NCBI RefSeq assembly: GCF_008728515.1
Contig: NC_044981.1
Location: forward strand, 96,628,426 to 96,692,425
Reading direction: 5' to 3'
DNA: 64,000 nt
Source: Papio anubis
Taxonomy: Eukaryota > Chordata > Mammalia > Primates > Cercopithecidae
Shown here in pieces: positions 12,960 through 26,290 of the stretch (the stretch's first letter is position 1; every line of letters begins with the position of its first letter). Both the position numbers and the translations under genes were made by a program. The notes beneath the pieces were generated by a model. It was given only the letters and a program-made list of their open reading frames with translations, was not told the DNA's origin and searched no databases.

Positions 12960-14476
12960 AAACAAAAAAAAACCTGAAACCATTTTTTTAAAAAGAACAA
13001 ATCTCTTTTCTACATAATTTTTAGATCAAAGAAGAGATCAAAACAAATTATAGAATTTCTAGTAAATAAAAGTACAACATTGTAAATTCAAAAGCTGTAG
13101 GATATGGCTGAATTCTGTGTGATCATGTGCAATTCAGCAAAACTACCTTTCGGTAAATTATTTAATTCTTTATTTTAGTGTTTTTTTTTTCTTTTGTTAC
13201 CGAGTTTCCCTTTCAATAATGAATGATGTGACCAACCAAGGAGAATTTTTTGCTCTGTACTAAAATAATAGCTTACAGTTAGGAATGATAAAAACTAAGG
13301 GGGCATCTTTAATTTTTTTGTTGTTGTTTGTTTAAGTGATGTCTTCCATCAAAAGTAAGAATAATTCTCTTAGAAGGTCCTTGTGGTGTCATGTCACTTG
13401 CTGTCTGTGGCAACCTTACATTGCCACATTTGGGTATTGAAAATCAATAAAATGAAAGTTCATTATCCCCCCCAAAAATAATAAAAATGAATCACTTAAA
13501 TAAAGCTCAAGACATTAGGATAGGAAAACAAACTAAGAATACAGAGGAAAATAGTTGTTAAAATAGAAATGTAAATTAATGAATTGGAGAAAAAATAACA
13601 GAAATTCGGAGCTGCTTTCTTAAAAAAATTCTTGGAAAAAAGTTTACTAGCTCACTTAATGAAACAAAAAGGGAAATTGTGCATAAATAAGAACCAAAAA
13701 AAAAAAAAAGAGCAGTATCTGTGGATTGAGGAGAACTATACATTTTAAATGTTAAGATATGTCTTTGTACCTTTCCATAACTACGAATTTGGGAAAAGTG
13801 CCAGAAAACACAAGTATTTTTAAATATAGGAATGATTAGAATGTATATAAAAAAGACAACTTAATTAGCAAATAACAATGAAAGAAATTGAGATTTTCAA
13901 AAATCCACATCCATCTCTACCAACAAACAAACCAACAAAACAAAGGATACCAGTTACAAAGTCCTTCCAATGCAGAGATTGATTGAAGAGGCCCTATACA
14001 AGGTGGATGCTCCTGGCATTTCCCATATGCCTTATCTCCTTGTCCTTTCCCTCTAGCTCTTTCCTCTCTGGCGACACTGGTCCTTGCTGTTCCTTGAATA
14101 CTCCAGGTGTACTCTCCCTAGAGCCTTTGTACTAGATACTTTGTCTTCCTGGAACATTCCTTCCCTTAAATATCTGTATGTTTTATACAAAAGCAAAGTT
14201 GCCATTTATATTACTGGAGTAATATTTAATATTTAATATATGACAATGGAATATTTAGCATTTGGGGGCAGTTGAGTTATGCATTTTATCTCACTCTTTA
14301 TATTAAGTAAATTTCATACGAATCAAAGACTTAAATATACACTTTTAAGCCATAAGAGAAATGAAAGAAGACAGATACAGGACTGCAGGACTGATATTCA
14401 TTTTTTACAAACCAGTACAGGCATAGTAGTAGCATGGAATATATCACTTATCTATTTCTCTATATCTATCTATCTG

Positions 14477-14520
<44 letters not shown>

Positions 14521-15250
14521 ACCATCCATCTATCTGTGTCTATCATTTACCTGTCTCTAGCTTGCTAGCTAGCTGTCATCTATCTATCTCTCTACCATTT
14601 TAGTATATAAATTTAAAACCAAGTTGGGATAGTGCTAAATATTTTGAGGGTACTCTTCCATATTTGAGTAAATTTATGTTATATATATTTATATGTGGAG
14701 ATCTTACTAAGTGTGCACAAAACAAACATCTCTGTGGCAAAAAAAAAATATAAGTATCATGACCAATTTCAAAAATAAACAACAGCCTTAAAAGAATATT
14801 TACAACAATAAAACAGGCCAAAGACATATATCCCTAATACATAAGGAGTTTTAAAATAATCCATTAAAATAACCTTTGTATTGGCAAAGGTGTAATGAAG
14901 TATATTCTCATTTATATTGGCAAAAGTGTAAATGAATATGACCATTTTCTAGAGAAATTTGGCTTTTAAATTTTTGTAAATACATATTTTTGACCCAGAA
15001 ATTTTATTTTTAGAAAATCCACCCTACAAACTTACACAAGAATTATCTAAGTGCAGAAATGCTCACTTATAAAAGCAAAAAAAGGTAAAACTTCTATATC
15101 TGCCAATCCAGTATTAAATAAATATTTTATACTATAGCCATAAAATATTGCGTTATTTTTACAAAATTAGATTTCTCTCTTTGTAATAATACGGGAAAGT
15201 TTATAAGATAAATTGTTAGTGAAAAGAAAAAACATCAGCACACTACATTT
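12960..15250 (+). mobile_element. Decayed L1 or HAL1-like LINE remnant
   Basis: Scattered, colinear resemblance to L1 ORF2. 'agatcaaagaagagatcaaaac' lies near 13022, 'aattaatgaattggagaaaaaat...agaaattcggagctg' near 13570-13615, 'actagctcacttaatgaaacaaaaa' near 13645, 'gaatcaaagacttaaat' near 14320, and 'aaaacaggccaaagacatatatccctaatacataaggag' near 14810. A long downstream part holds 'tgacccagaaattttatttttagaaaatcc' near 14990. Interrupted by a CTAT microsatellite and probably by indels. The segmentation and the HAL1-versus-L1M choice are uncertain. Confidence 0.45.
14449..14599. repeat. (CTAT)n tetranucleotide microsatellite
   Basis: About 13 uninterrupted CTAT/TATC units in the core (14480-14520), with imperfect units, CTGT and GCTA variants on both sides. 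Likely polymorphic in length. The run of Ile-Tyr-Leu-Ser in one frame is a repeat translation. Confidence 0.95.
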
Positions 15251-18200
15251 GATATGATTATGTTTCTGCAAAAATATATCCACTTAGCTATCTGTCTAAA
15301 TGTACAGCACACACATACATATATTAGTCAATGCAAAGTAAAAAATATGAAGAATATTCATTACCTACCAAGAGTCATCACTTTTTGGATGCAGGTATTT
15401 TTAATTTCTAAGCCATACATTTTGTTAATGTTTGCATTTTTGTTAACAATGAGCGTGTATTTTTTAAAACAGAAGTAAAACATGGAGTTTTCAAAAAATT
15501 ATAAGGAAGCAGGAAGTGTAAAGACATCCCTAAACCATATTTTAGGTTTGCACTTCATCTCATAGAGATTCAGGACTACAAGTCAAGCTGAAAAATATAT
15601 ACGGCATCTCTAAACATAGCTTCGGTGAGACAAAAATGATTGATTATTTCTGGGTAATAGATAGCAAAATGTGCTATGATCTCTGCTATGAGTTTTGAAC
15701 CATATTGCTTTGAAGGAGATTAACTCCATACAGGGTTTTACTTATTAACTCTGTCAATGAGTATGCTAAACAAAAAGGCAACTTTTTCTAATCTTTGTGA
15801 TTTTCCTTATTTTATCTTTTGAAACATTTTATCTCTACCACTAATGTTCGAGCAATGTTCTCAGAGTAAACTGAGTATAAGGAGTTTTCTAAAAAATGGT
15901 TTAGCTAACATATCTTACAGAAATGCTAATCCTTGGACTTAAAAATGTCCAGCTCACATCACTTTCTTGGGTACACTGAATAAATTAGAACATTTGCACT
16001 TAGCTAGTTACCTTCCTTGAGGAGGATTCTTATCAAGGAACTCTTTTTCTTAACTATGGCCAAGCAGCTCTGTATATTCTAAAAGATCCTGCATTTCAAT
16101 ATGATTAAAAGCAACATCATGTAATAAAATCTTATTTCTGAATATAACAGGACATAATTATTTGAGGAAATACTTACTTTGAGAGACTGAGACATGTCTG
16201 AAACGTTTGAAGGATCAGTTGAAGAGCCTCTCTCTGCAAAAAAAGACTTGCTCTGCCAGAGAGAGGAAGAATAGACTTTCTCTATGAGTAAAACTGGAAA
16301 TACAACATATTCATTTAATGCTCAAGAAAGACTTTCAGTACCCATCATGTGCCCAACACTATTCTAGATGCTGGAGATGTTGTAGTGAACAAAACAGACA
16401 AAAATACCCTCTGGAGTCTACGATCCTGAAAATGAAATCATGTCAATACTGATTTCTAGATTGTAAATTAATTTTATATTTAGATAACTGGGTAGGGGCT
16501 AAATTTGTCCTTTTTAGCTTAGAAATGGCCTTATATTAAAGGTACACATTAATAAACCTAGAGCTAAGTAATGTTTAACTACTCTGAAATTAAAATTTCC
16601 TAAATGTTTTAGAAGCACACATTAACAAACATTTTATGACCTTGCGTATAATATATATGAAATTAATCCTATAATTAAAAACATAACTGACATAAATTAT
16701 GGATGTGAGGTTAGTTGATATTTTAGTTATCTTGTATATATTTGAAAATAATTGCAAAATTCACACCTAAAGAATACTCTATATTCACATTTGCCTTTCC
16801 TCAAATGTTATTAATATATTGAGTTTTTACTTCAAGTTTGAAATTTGAGACTCAAAGGAATTTAGGATACAGGCTTATTTGTTTTCTAACATGTCATGTC
16901 AATAGTTTTCAAATTATTGTATGTAAATTTAATTATATTTCTCATAGGTTTCTGTGAGAAACTTTCCTTTACATTTTCCTTATCATAATCCTTCTAAAAC
17001 AAGTTAATAGAGTAGTAAAGTAATAGCTATAGAACAAAATTTACATTTGTAAATTCTATAAGCAGAACTTTAGAATAAAATTATATAATAGAGAATCATA
17101 GTCTTCTTACTACTTGTTTAACATCCTCAATTAGCCACAGATCTTTTTAAACATAGAATCATGTCTTTAGGAGATTGAACAGCCTAGACCTTTTCCTTTA
17201 TTTTTCTATTTTTTTTTCGCAGGCGATTGCTAATGGTTGTTTGTTGATGGTTGTCTTTAAGTTCAAAGTACTTGACATATATAGTCTGTGAAGCATTAAA
17301 TATTTTAGCTGCACATTTGGGACTTGAAATCCTTCTACATTTAAACCTATTTATATTAAGCACATCCTGAATTCCCTAATGTGCATTAAAAGAAAAAAAA
17401 AGCTTGCTAAAAATGAATCTGTTTACCAAGCTTTAAAAAATTATTTAACCATTCATGTTAATCTTTTTCAAGATCTGGCTTTCTTGAGTTTTGGAGAAAA
17501 TTTCCAATGGCATGTCTAAATTGTTTTATTATTTGAGAAAAAGATTGTTTTATTGTTTACTATTCAAAGAATTCAGGTAAAGCTGCAATTCAAACAACCG
17601 TTACAGTTTGTGACTCTATCCCCCAGTTTGGTGGGGATTTTTATTTTATTTTTTTTCCAAGATCTTTGCTCAAGACAGACCACAACTCCTTATTGACAAT
17701 AGTCAGTTTCGTTGATCTACCCTTGTCATCATACAATGGTCTATTTGTTTGCAGCCCTTTAAAAGAGAAGGGGCTTTGCTTGATTAGACAGTTTATCTGT
17801 TCTATGTCAAAAGTATAGATAGGTTGACAACAATAAACACTGATTTGATGAGATAATGGTTTCAAGTATATATTTTTTATAATGATTATGTATGCATATA
17901 AAATTATGATACATATATTCTGCATCATCATGCATGAGATTGTAATAGGCATTGTCAGAGCATAGAGGAGATGGTTCAGGATAAGTGAAGAATAGGATGA
18001 GACTTTTTTTCACCCCCAACGAATATGTGGAATCCAATTTTATCTCTGCAGATAGGTGAACCATGTGTGAAACAGATAGGATATTTTATGTATCTGACAA
18101 GTAGTGTATCTGCAGTTAAGTTAGGGGAATTAAAAATCACTTGTAAGGAAAAGCAAGACATTCTACTGAAACATGAGAAGTGTTTTTGAACATATATATG

Positions 18201-19667
18201 TATATGTTTTAAAAATACTTTAGCATGCTAATTACTAAACAATGATAAAAATCTACTTCTGTAATTAAATTACAAAACCTAATATTTTGACCTGTAGTAT
18301 TTTGCACATTTTCTCTTTTGATTAATTTTATACAGTTTTATGATAAAATTCATAGTAACTTTCTAACTATGCAAATGAGGTACATTCTTTAGATCATGGG
18401 TTACTATCAGCACCAACAAAGATGTTGTCTACTTTAGACTGTGCCTAAAGGGCAAGGGCTCCACCTGATTTCACCCCATCAGCCAATGTAATTAAAAATG
18501 AATTCGGCAACATATACCAAATAATAGCATGAAGGCAGTTTTACTTTTCTACATACTACTTTGAGCATGCAGATACAAGCTCGCTGGAAACCGCTTTGTT
18601 CAGTATCAAAATTGCATCTTGCATCACATACATATTTATTGATTTTATGGTGCTATTTCCTTGGAACTTATTTTTACCAATATGGCATAGAAAAAGGATG
18701 TTTGTAATAGCAAATGTGCTAGCTAGTTCCACTTTGTCTTTTCTGGATTCTCTTTTTCTTCTGGGTAATTTTTGTATGCTAGAAATTTCTCCTTGGCTGT
18801 TAATTTATCACTATTAATGCTTTTTAATAATTTGTATGGCCTATATTATCAAGAGAAGTAGCATTCTGCTCCAATAATATGCAGTTTAAAAATCATTTTG
18901 TAACCTTTCTCTAGTGTTTTAATATGTCATGGTCTTGAATTTTAATTGTGAGCATCATAATATACTCCAGATGTCAGTGGAACTACGTATGTGGGCTCCA
19001 ACCTGGCACTATCACCACCTACTGTGTGATCTTAAATTGTTGCACCTCTCTGGACTCAGGTGCTGCACAGAAATTTGGACTCTGACACTTTGCTATATTG
19101 AATTTTATATGATGTGTTTTGCTATTAATTTGTTTTTAATGGTGGATACTGCTAAATTTGCCAAGGACTTACATTTTATTTTAGGGTTGTTATATCTAGC
19201 ATGATATCATGCACAATCATTTTTATTCCTATATGTTAATTTTGAGTGGGAGAGAAAAGGGTAGATTTGTAGCTTGTGTGCCAGGAATAAACTTACAGAG
19301 TAGTTTATGCTTATAAGTATCATCTCTTATGTGGATTCAGAAAAAAAGAGGTTGAGAATTTCAGGGTCAAGTTCAAATGGTCACTAAAGCTTTATGCTTT
19401 AACTTTTAACATTCCATGATCCCATTATTCTACTATAGATGTTCTCCATTCTCCACATCAGGAATCAAAGAGATCCACAATTTCCTTTAAGTTACTTCAT
19501 CTACTACACTGAGAGTCAAATTTTCTTTCATTTTATGAGTTTAATGACAATTATATATTATATATTCAAAATATATTATATATTTGAGTATTATATATTC
19601 AAAATATTTGTTTTCTCTAGAACAGCAACATCCCTACTTATTTGTGATCACAGCTTTGATCAACCAC
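15251..19667. other. AT-rich intergenic stretch
   Basis: No gene seen apart from the L2 fragment listed at 16310. An AT-rich run with the internal duplication TATATATTCAAAATAT lies at 19549-19613. Open frames at 17641-18161 and 18929-19204 show no recognisable protein. Confidence 0.5.
16310..16430 (-). mobile_element. L2 LINE 3' end, reverse orientation
   Basis: Reads as the reversed L2 terminus: CATGTGCCCAACACTATTCT, AGATGCTGGAGATGTTGTAG, TGAACAAAACAGACAAAAAT, then a diverged 'catggagcttacattctag' equivalent ending in GATCCTG. Confidence 0.75.
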
Positions 19668-19673
19668 AAATCC

Positions 19674-19986
19674 TTTTTTTTGTTTGTTTGTTTTTTGAGA
19701 TAGATTCTCACTCTGTCACCCAGGCTGGAGTGCAGTGGAGCAATCTCGGCTCACTGCAACCTCTGCCTACCATGTTCCAGCAATTCTCCTGCCTCAGCCT
19801 CCTGAATAACTGAGACTACAGGTCCATGCCACCACGAACGGCTATTTTTTTTTGTATTTTTAGTAGGCATGGGGTTTCACCATGTTAACCAGGATGTAGG
19901 ATGGTCTGGATCTCCTGACTTCGTGATCCACCCACCTCAGTCTCCTGAAGTGCTGGGATTACAGGCATGAGCCACCGCACCTGGCC
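19674..19986 (-). mobile_element. Alu SINE, reverse orientation
   Basis: T-rich tail with TTTG units, then TCACCCAGGCTGGAGTGCAG, the linker GTATTTTTAGTAGG, and GAGCCACCGCACCTGGCC at the right end. A small internal duplication (CAGGATGTAGGATGGTCTGG) is present. A short flanking repeat AAATCC lies at 19668-19673 and 19988-19993. Many substitutions, so an older AluS-type copy. Confidence 0.92.
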
Positions 19987-20689
19987 AAAATCCAAATTTT
20001 AAAATAAATATTTATATATGTATATATTCTAAGTCTGAACAGTGGAAAAATTGCTGAAATGAACCACATGAAAAAGATTAAAATGTAATCGGAGATGTGG
20101 TATAATTATTTAGTTCATCAACCTGAAGAAAGGAACACTCTTCCTGGATGTTAAATATAATAACCTAAATCTTAGTAAGATTAAAGATGATTGAGACAGA
20201 GTAAAATAGCAACAGCAGAAAAAAATGATACTAAAAGTACCTTTGGGAATTAAAAATGGTGATGGGATAACTTTCTGACGCCTGAACAATGGTGGAAGTA
20301 TCTGTAGACAACAATGGGGAAGAGAGAGAGAAACATCCATTAGAACACTAAAATATTCTGAGGACATTTAGTATAAGGATAAGTTAAGTTCTGCATAGCT
20401 CAGTAACCCTCTAGGGATTCTTAGTGCCAATTTAAGAGTAAAGCTCACCAATTAGAACAGTGCTGTATTCTGAAATTATACAGTGTTGGGAAAAATAATA
20501 TTTCATATTCCAAAATGCAAAAAATAGCAATATATTACTGCACAGTTCAATTTGTGAATTCAGAAAACCTTTTTGATTCATCAAGACAATTTTAAAGTAT
20601 TTTGAGAAACGTAGTTTATAAAGCAGAGAACTAAGTGTGATATTTTCAAGACATTATTGACAAAAAGAACACTTTTTTTGTGGAATCTA

Positions 20690-20850
20690 AAGACATGGGT
20701 TCTGGTATTGTATCTTCCACTCAAAAGATAAGTGACTTTGAAAAAGTCATTTAACTTCTCTGAACTTTCTGTTTTTCCTTCCTCTGTTCAGTGAAAATAC
20801 CTGTTCTACATGCCTGGCAGAGTGTAGAAGAGGATTAAAGTCAGATTAAA
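20690..20850 (+). mobile_element. MIR SINE fragment
   Basis: Colinear with MIR: 'agacatgggttctggtattg', 'aaagataagtgactttgaaa', AAGTCATTTAACTTCTCTGA and a diverged 'cctgcctggcagagtgtag' region near 20811-20828. Confidence 0.6.
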
Positions 20851-23524
20851 ATAACCTATGTTCTTTGAGTCATTGAAATACATAAAAGATATTTGTAAGA
20901 TTATGTTACTATTATTAAAATTTTTAAGGTTTGACTGTATAGTTGAAGGGCTCTAGAATCCTCCTTTTTCCAAAATACCTCATTTCTCATGCCTGGGAAC
21001 TAAAGCAACGCTGAAGGATAAATCACTTAATATTGATTTCAAGGACCAGAATTCTTCTGAAGAAAAAGGAACCGAGTAAGTAAACAAATAGTAGTGTGTC
21101 TTTATTTACATTTTGGGAGTGGAATTGACTTGTGCTGTAATTAGCTAAATTTTGTAAGATTTCTGTTTTATGCATATTGCAAGGTACCTTCTAAATGAAT
21201 GCAATTATTCATCCTCTTAAAAGCATACAGAAGTCTAATTGATGTGCTGTGATATTAGCTTTAAGCATGATTTTATAAAAGATCAAATTTGCATTTAATG
21301 AAAACTTAACACTGACATATCCTTGTCAAAGATACGAAGAAGTTGGCAATTTTATACGTACAGATTCTGCTTAAGAGAAGTGCTTCTAAACAGGAGCCCA
21401 AGAGAACCTCAGCCATGTTGGCTAGTACTTGGTTCCTTAAGGTAGTTATGTCAGTTTCATCACTCTGCGATTCTACCTCCAGTTATGTAAAAACATACTC
21501 ATTGCACATCTTTATATATACCTCCCTTTACCTACCAAAATGATTTTAGTTTCGTACATGTAGTGAATATCTTATCAGCTTTGTCAGTGCTAAGCGGTGA
21601 GTTGTAGTAAGGTAATAAATCTCTTTGAATAAATTGGTTATTGTAGATAAACAGCATGATACACGAGAAAATATTGACTATTCATGTTTTCTTGCAGAAT
21701 GAGATTTGTATCAAAATGAATAACTTCTACACCAAAGTCATGTTCTGTTAAAAAAAAAATGAAAGGGAATTATGCCTTTGTGATTGGAGACAAAACGGGA
21801 TGAATTTAGGTCATATCTTAACAGGCTTTTAAACCTCATAATTTTCCAATGGAAGGACAGACCAGAAGATTTGTACATTCTTTTAGAAAGGGATAGGGAC
21901 AACGAAGAATTATTTATTTCCAGTTTTTGTTGTTGTTGTTGTTGTTGTTATGGGATTTGCTGCAAAGCAAAACTAGGAAAAAGCAGGAGAGAAAACCTCT
22001 ATACTTGGATACTTTCCACAACAGCTTTTGAAATATATTCTTTGCCACTGAAAGCCTATTTTCACTGTTTTACCAAGGGGAACAAAGCTGTCTTCAAAGG
22101 TAAAAGAACAGTAGGTGGATGGGACTGGGTTATGCGACTCCATGATTTTGGCTGCAAGCTCTATCAGTTTGTCAGGTGGTGAGGGGAACAGAGCAGCAAC
22201 AGCCCGTGTGTACTGGGAGCTCTCCCACCTATGGCACCCAAGGGAGATTCATTGGAGTCAATGAGTTATTATGTTTTAGAAGAAGGTTTAGGCTTTCTGT
22301 TCATTCATCAGTTCCCATAAATTGTTTTAAGATCTGTTTTAGTGAATGGTCATTTTGATGGGAGCATGGTGGAGAGAAGAGGAAAAGAGGTAAAGGAAAC
22401 TGTGTCTTTGGAGACATGTGTTCAAATATATTGTCTCCATTTTTTAAACTCTATGTCTGTTATATATAATAGACTTCTACTTCGTTTTGGATTCCAGAAA
22501 CCTAGGGGGAAACTCTCAGATTTCAAAGCTGGGATGGCTAAAATTTTCTACCTTGGGCAAAACACTGCTGACTGGTAGTGGTAGGCTGAGCCTGGTTGGG
22601 ACTGTCATGAGATGGTGGCTCTGCATGGATGATGGCAGCAGACATTGAGGCCATTTGAATGTTCAAGGGACCAGCTTCTTGTGTTCGCCTAGACTGGAAG
22701 GTGAACCCATCTTAAAATAGTAGTGGGGACAGTAGTTATATTTCAAATAAATGAAGAAGGCAGAAAGGGATGAGTCATGTGCTAGAGGAGGATTTTGCTG
22801 CAAGAAGGAAGTACCCTGGGGGAGGAATCTACAAGCACAGGTCCCTGGCTCTCAAATGGCAAAGAAGACATCTGCAGAATTAGTGTGAAATGGCTTACAG
22901 GAGGGATGTCTGGAGTCATATAGCAAAGGTGTTTCCAAAGGTCAGGATGGCTGTGGAGCTGAAATGGAGCAAGGCCATGGCAAGGTGTGGTTCCCAGACC
23001 TGAAAACGGTCAAGGAAAAATGTTTAGGAGAGAACCTTAGAATGCCTCCAAAACTAAGAACAATGGCAACTCAAATCCACATCAGGCTGGCGTACAAGGA
23101 GTCGTGTTTAGTGCCCAATAAGACACAAAGATTTCTAGATTTTATCTTCTGTGTCTAAGCTTTTGCATTTTTATTGGGCATGCTGTCTTCCAGTTTTCCT
23201 CAGAACTCTCATTTATAAAAACAGTAATACTGACCGTATAGAGGTTGCATGAAAGGAGCACACCCCCAACTTTTCAACCCAGCATCTGATAATATTAGGA
23301 GAAGGAAACTGAAGGAGGACCTGGGACATATCCCACAGTGGCAGAATAACACACCTGGAAATTTGTTGAAGTTTTGTGTTCGTCTATATTTGTATACATT
23401 TGACATTGTATTATATTAAGTAGCCATGTATGCTTATTATATCATAAAATAGTGTATCAAATTTCTTGCTAGTTATAACCCTAATATACCTCCATCTTTG
23501 TCTGGCTAAATGGACCATAGTTCC

Positions 23525-23705
23525 AGAAGCATGGGTTAAAATTTTGTGTCTCATCCTTGCTGGTTTCATGACCTTAGTCAACTTAGTTACCGTATCTGTA
23601 TCCTGCATAGAAAAAAGAGAGAGAGGACACTTAGGAAGTTTACTGTAAGTATTAAGTGAGTAAATGTATCCAACACTTACTAAACCCTCAATACATTGTG
23701 CTGGT
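23525..23705 (+). mobile_element. MIR SINE fragment
   Basis: Shows GAAGCATGGGTTAAAATTTT, TGACCTTAGTCAACTTAGTT, a CGTATCTG equivalent of 'cctcatctg', then AGTATTAAGTGAGTAAATGT and ACTTACTAAACCCTCAATAC, in MIR order. Confidence 0.55.
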
Positions 23706-24908
23706 TCAAGTTGTCGAAGTTGGTATTTTGATAAATTGTAATAAAAGTCGCCTCTAGGAGAGACCTCTTGGAAGAGCAGAGTACCTCTGAATGCTAAGTT
23801 CAATTTTCCCTGCTCACAAGCAGGTGCAAAGCTGGGGAGAGTGATGGCAAGCAAACCCTCACAAGTTTAAAGATATAATATCTTCATAATAGGCTACTTA
23901 GTCATTATGATTCCTAACCTCTGCCTTTGCCATGAATGGTCCTTTTCCTACCCTTCCTTCCTTATTTGAGGTCCTCAGATTTCCTTCTTTTAATGCCCTT
24001 GAAAATGTTGAGATTCTCCTTTAATTGACTGAGTTCATTTTTAGTTTCTGTTATTGCTATTCTCATCTTAGGCATCTTCTCAAAAAATAATTTCAGAGTT
24101 TTATTTTTTTTCCTGAGACTAGCAAAAGTACAGGTACTGCTTGCATTACTTTGTGCATATGTGTTGCTTTATAGAGGCAGGATCTTTACCTCAAATCCTT
24201 TTTCCCAGTCCCTGACCACAAAGTCAGGAAGGACATGAGCAACCTTTATCAGGGCCCTTCAGAAGGCCTCAGTGTGCCATTACCTGGGCCATGTCACCAG
24301 ATTCTGATCATTGCCCCTTGAGTGAAGATGAAAATGAAAACATAACACTAGGGCAACTTTTCAGCGTAGATCAAAATGATGAGGATGTGTTACTCTGGAA
24401 ATAAGTGTCAGAATAAGTGGGGAATGGCTATGATGAATGTGGAATTCCTCAGAAAATTCAAGAATAGGAAAACCAGAGGACAACTCTTCTTCGAAGTGGT
24501 TTTAATGACAGAATTTTAAAACAAAGAGCATCCTTTGTATCCATATTTTGTCTGTTTTCCTAACAAAGAACGGCTGAGGGGATTTGTGAGTATATCCACC
24601 ACCTTAGTGACCTACATATTTGTAAATTTTTACATCTTTTACACTAAAAAATAAATATTCATCCAGAGTAACATAAATGCTCATTCACAATGCAATTTGG
24701 ATTTTAGATATTTAAGTACTTTCTCTTGGCTTCAGCAATTTCTTCCGCACCTAATGAAAGGTTTCAATGCATTTGGCTTCAGAGCAAAGATAGAAAGACC
24801 TGGAAGTTTACAAAGATTGAAGGGTACAATCAACATCTACCACATCCAATTTTAGGTTGGGTATTAGAGGTCTTGGTTCATGAGAAGCTAGACCTGGCAG
24901 CTATCACC

Positions 24909-25287
24909 TATGTTAGTTTGATTGGGCTGCCATAACAAAATATTATAGACTCAGTGTCTTAAACAAAAGACATTTATTTTCACAGTTCTTGACACTGGAA
25001 GTCTGAGATCAGGGTGCCAGCATGGTTAGGTTGTGGTGAGGGCTCTCCTCCTGGCTTGCAGATGGCTACCTTCTCAGGGTGTCCTCACATGGTTGGAAAG
25101 ATATTGAGCAAGCCCTCTGGTGTCTCTTCCCATAAGGACACTAATGCCATTATTAGGGTCTCAGCCTCATGACCTCATCTAAACCTTATTATTTCCTGAA
25201 GGCCCCATCTCCAAATACTATCACACTGGGGGCCAGGGCTTCAATATATAAATTGGGGAGTTGGAAGACACATTTCAACCCATAACA
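24909..25287 (-). mobile_element. MaLR-type (MLT1/MST-like) solo LTR
   Basis: In reverse orientation it follows the MaLR LTR. It opens with TGTTAGTTTGATTGGGCTGC, CATAACAAAATATTATAGAC and CATTTATTTTCACAGTTCTT. It continues with GGCTACCTTCTCAGGGTGTC, TCCTCACATGG and TCATGACCTCATCTAAACCT, and ends near TTTCAACCCATAACA. A 5-bp direct repeat TCACC at 24904-24908 and 25288-25292 is consistent with LTR-retrotransposon integration. No internal viral genes are present, so this is a solo LTR. Confidence 0.8.
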
Positions 25288-25440
25288 TCACCCAACTCTA
25301 GGTTCAATGTTGTCTCATTATTTTAAAATTTGAGTCTGTCCCTAGACAACAAGGCCAGCTTTGGCTCCTTTTTGATTGATGTTCTGGGTCATAACCAAAA
25401 CAGTCTTGCTGGTAATTCTGCTCTAACTTTGATTGTACCA

Positions 25441-25442
<2 letters not shown>

Positions 25443-25476
<34 letters not shown>

Positions 25477-26290
25477 GACTTTATTTCAGAACAGTTTTAG
25501 GTTCACAGCAAAATCGAGAGGAAGGTGGAGAGAGTTCCCATATACCTCCTGTCACCAACCACACACACATAGCTTCACCTCCCCTGCTATCAACTTCCTG
25601 CATCAGAATGGTACATTTGTTACAACTGATGAACCTACATTGAAACATTATTATCGGCCGGGTGCAGCGGCTCACGCCTGTAATCCCAGTGCTTTGGAAG
25701 GCCGAGGCGGGCGAATCACGAGGTCAGGATATCGAGACCATCCTGGCTAACACAGTGAAACCCCGTCTCTACTAAAAATGCAAAAAAAAGTTAGCCCGGC
25801 ATAGTGGCAGGCCCCTGTAGTACCAGCTACACGGGAGGCTGAGGCGGGAGAACGGTGTGAACACGGGAGGCGGAGCTTGTGGTGAGCCGAGATTGCGCCA
25901 TTGCACTCCAGCCTGGGCGACAGCACGAGACTCCGCCACAACAACAACAACAACAACAAACAAACAAAAATGGGTCAATGCTTGTTCCTGTACATTCTAT
26001 GGGTTTTGACAAATGTATAAAGACGTGTATCCATTATAGTGTCACACCGAGTAGTTTCACTGCCCTGAGAATCTTCTGTGCTCTTCCTATTCATCCCTCC
26101 CTCCCTCTTAACCCCTAACAATCACTCATCTTTTTCCTGTCTTCCTAGTTTTGCTTTTTCCAGAATGTCATATAGTTGGAATCTTACAGTAGATAGCCTT
26201 TCAGATCTAACGGCGTTTTTTTTTTTTTTTCTAAGTAATATATGCATTTAAGATTTCTCCACGTCTTTTCATGATTTGGTAGCTTATTTC
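25443..26290 (-). mobile_element. L1 LINE 3' end, reverse orientation, split by an Alu
   Basis: It begins with about 30 T residues (the L1 poly-A read in reverse), then the L1 3' region: ACTTTATTTCAGAACAGTTT, TAGGTTCACAGCAAAATCGA, GGTACATTTGTTACAACTGA. After the Alu it resumes with TGTACATTCTATGGGTTTTG, ACAAATGTATAAAGACGTGT, TTCATCCCTCCCTCCCTC and CATATAGTTGGAATCTTACA, and fades near 26290. Subfamily not fixed; an intermediate-age L1M/L1P. Confidence 0.75.
25656..25970 (+). mobile_element. AluY-like SINE nested in an L1
   Basis: Full-length forward Alu from GGCCGGGTGCAGCGGCTCAC to a tail of CAA and CAAA units. The internal ATCACGAGGTCAGGATATCG and the modest divergence suggest AluY. No clear target-site duplication is visible at its ends. 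Confidence 0.93.

Larger units (their letters stand above)
19994..24903. other. Intergenic stretch with two MIR fragments
   Basis: No gene supported. The open frames at 21784-22182 and 23411-23854 (132 and 147 codons) have no recognisable domain; the second overlaps an ancient MIR. A run of GTT units lies at 21923-21949. Confidence 0.5.

Noticed and set aside
14449..14599. Regularly repeated array, considered as a CRISPR-like repeat
   Set aside because: It is a tetranucleotide microsatellite with no spacers, in a primate nuclear genome.
23411..23854. 147-codon minus-strand frame
   Set aside because: It overlaps an ancient MIR fragment, has no recognisable protein family, and sits in AT-rich intergenic DNA.
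24909..25287. LTR considered as part of a full-length endogenous retrovirus
   Set aside because: No internal gag, pol or env-like sequence and no partner LTR on the same strand at a suitable distance; best read as a solo MaLR-type LTR.
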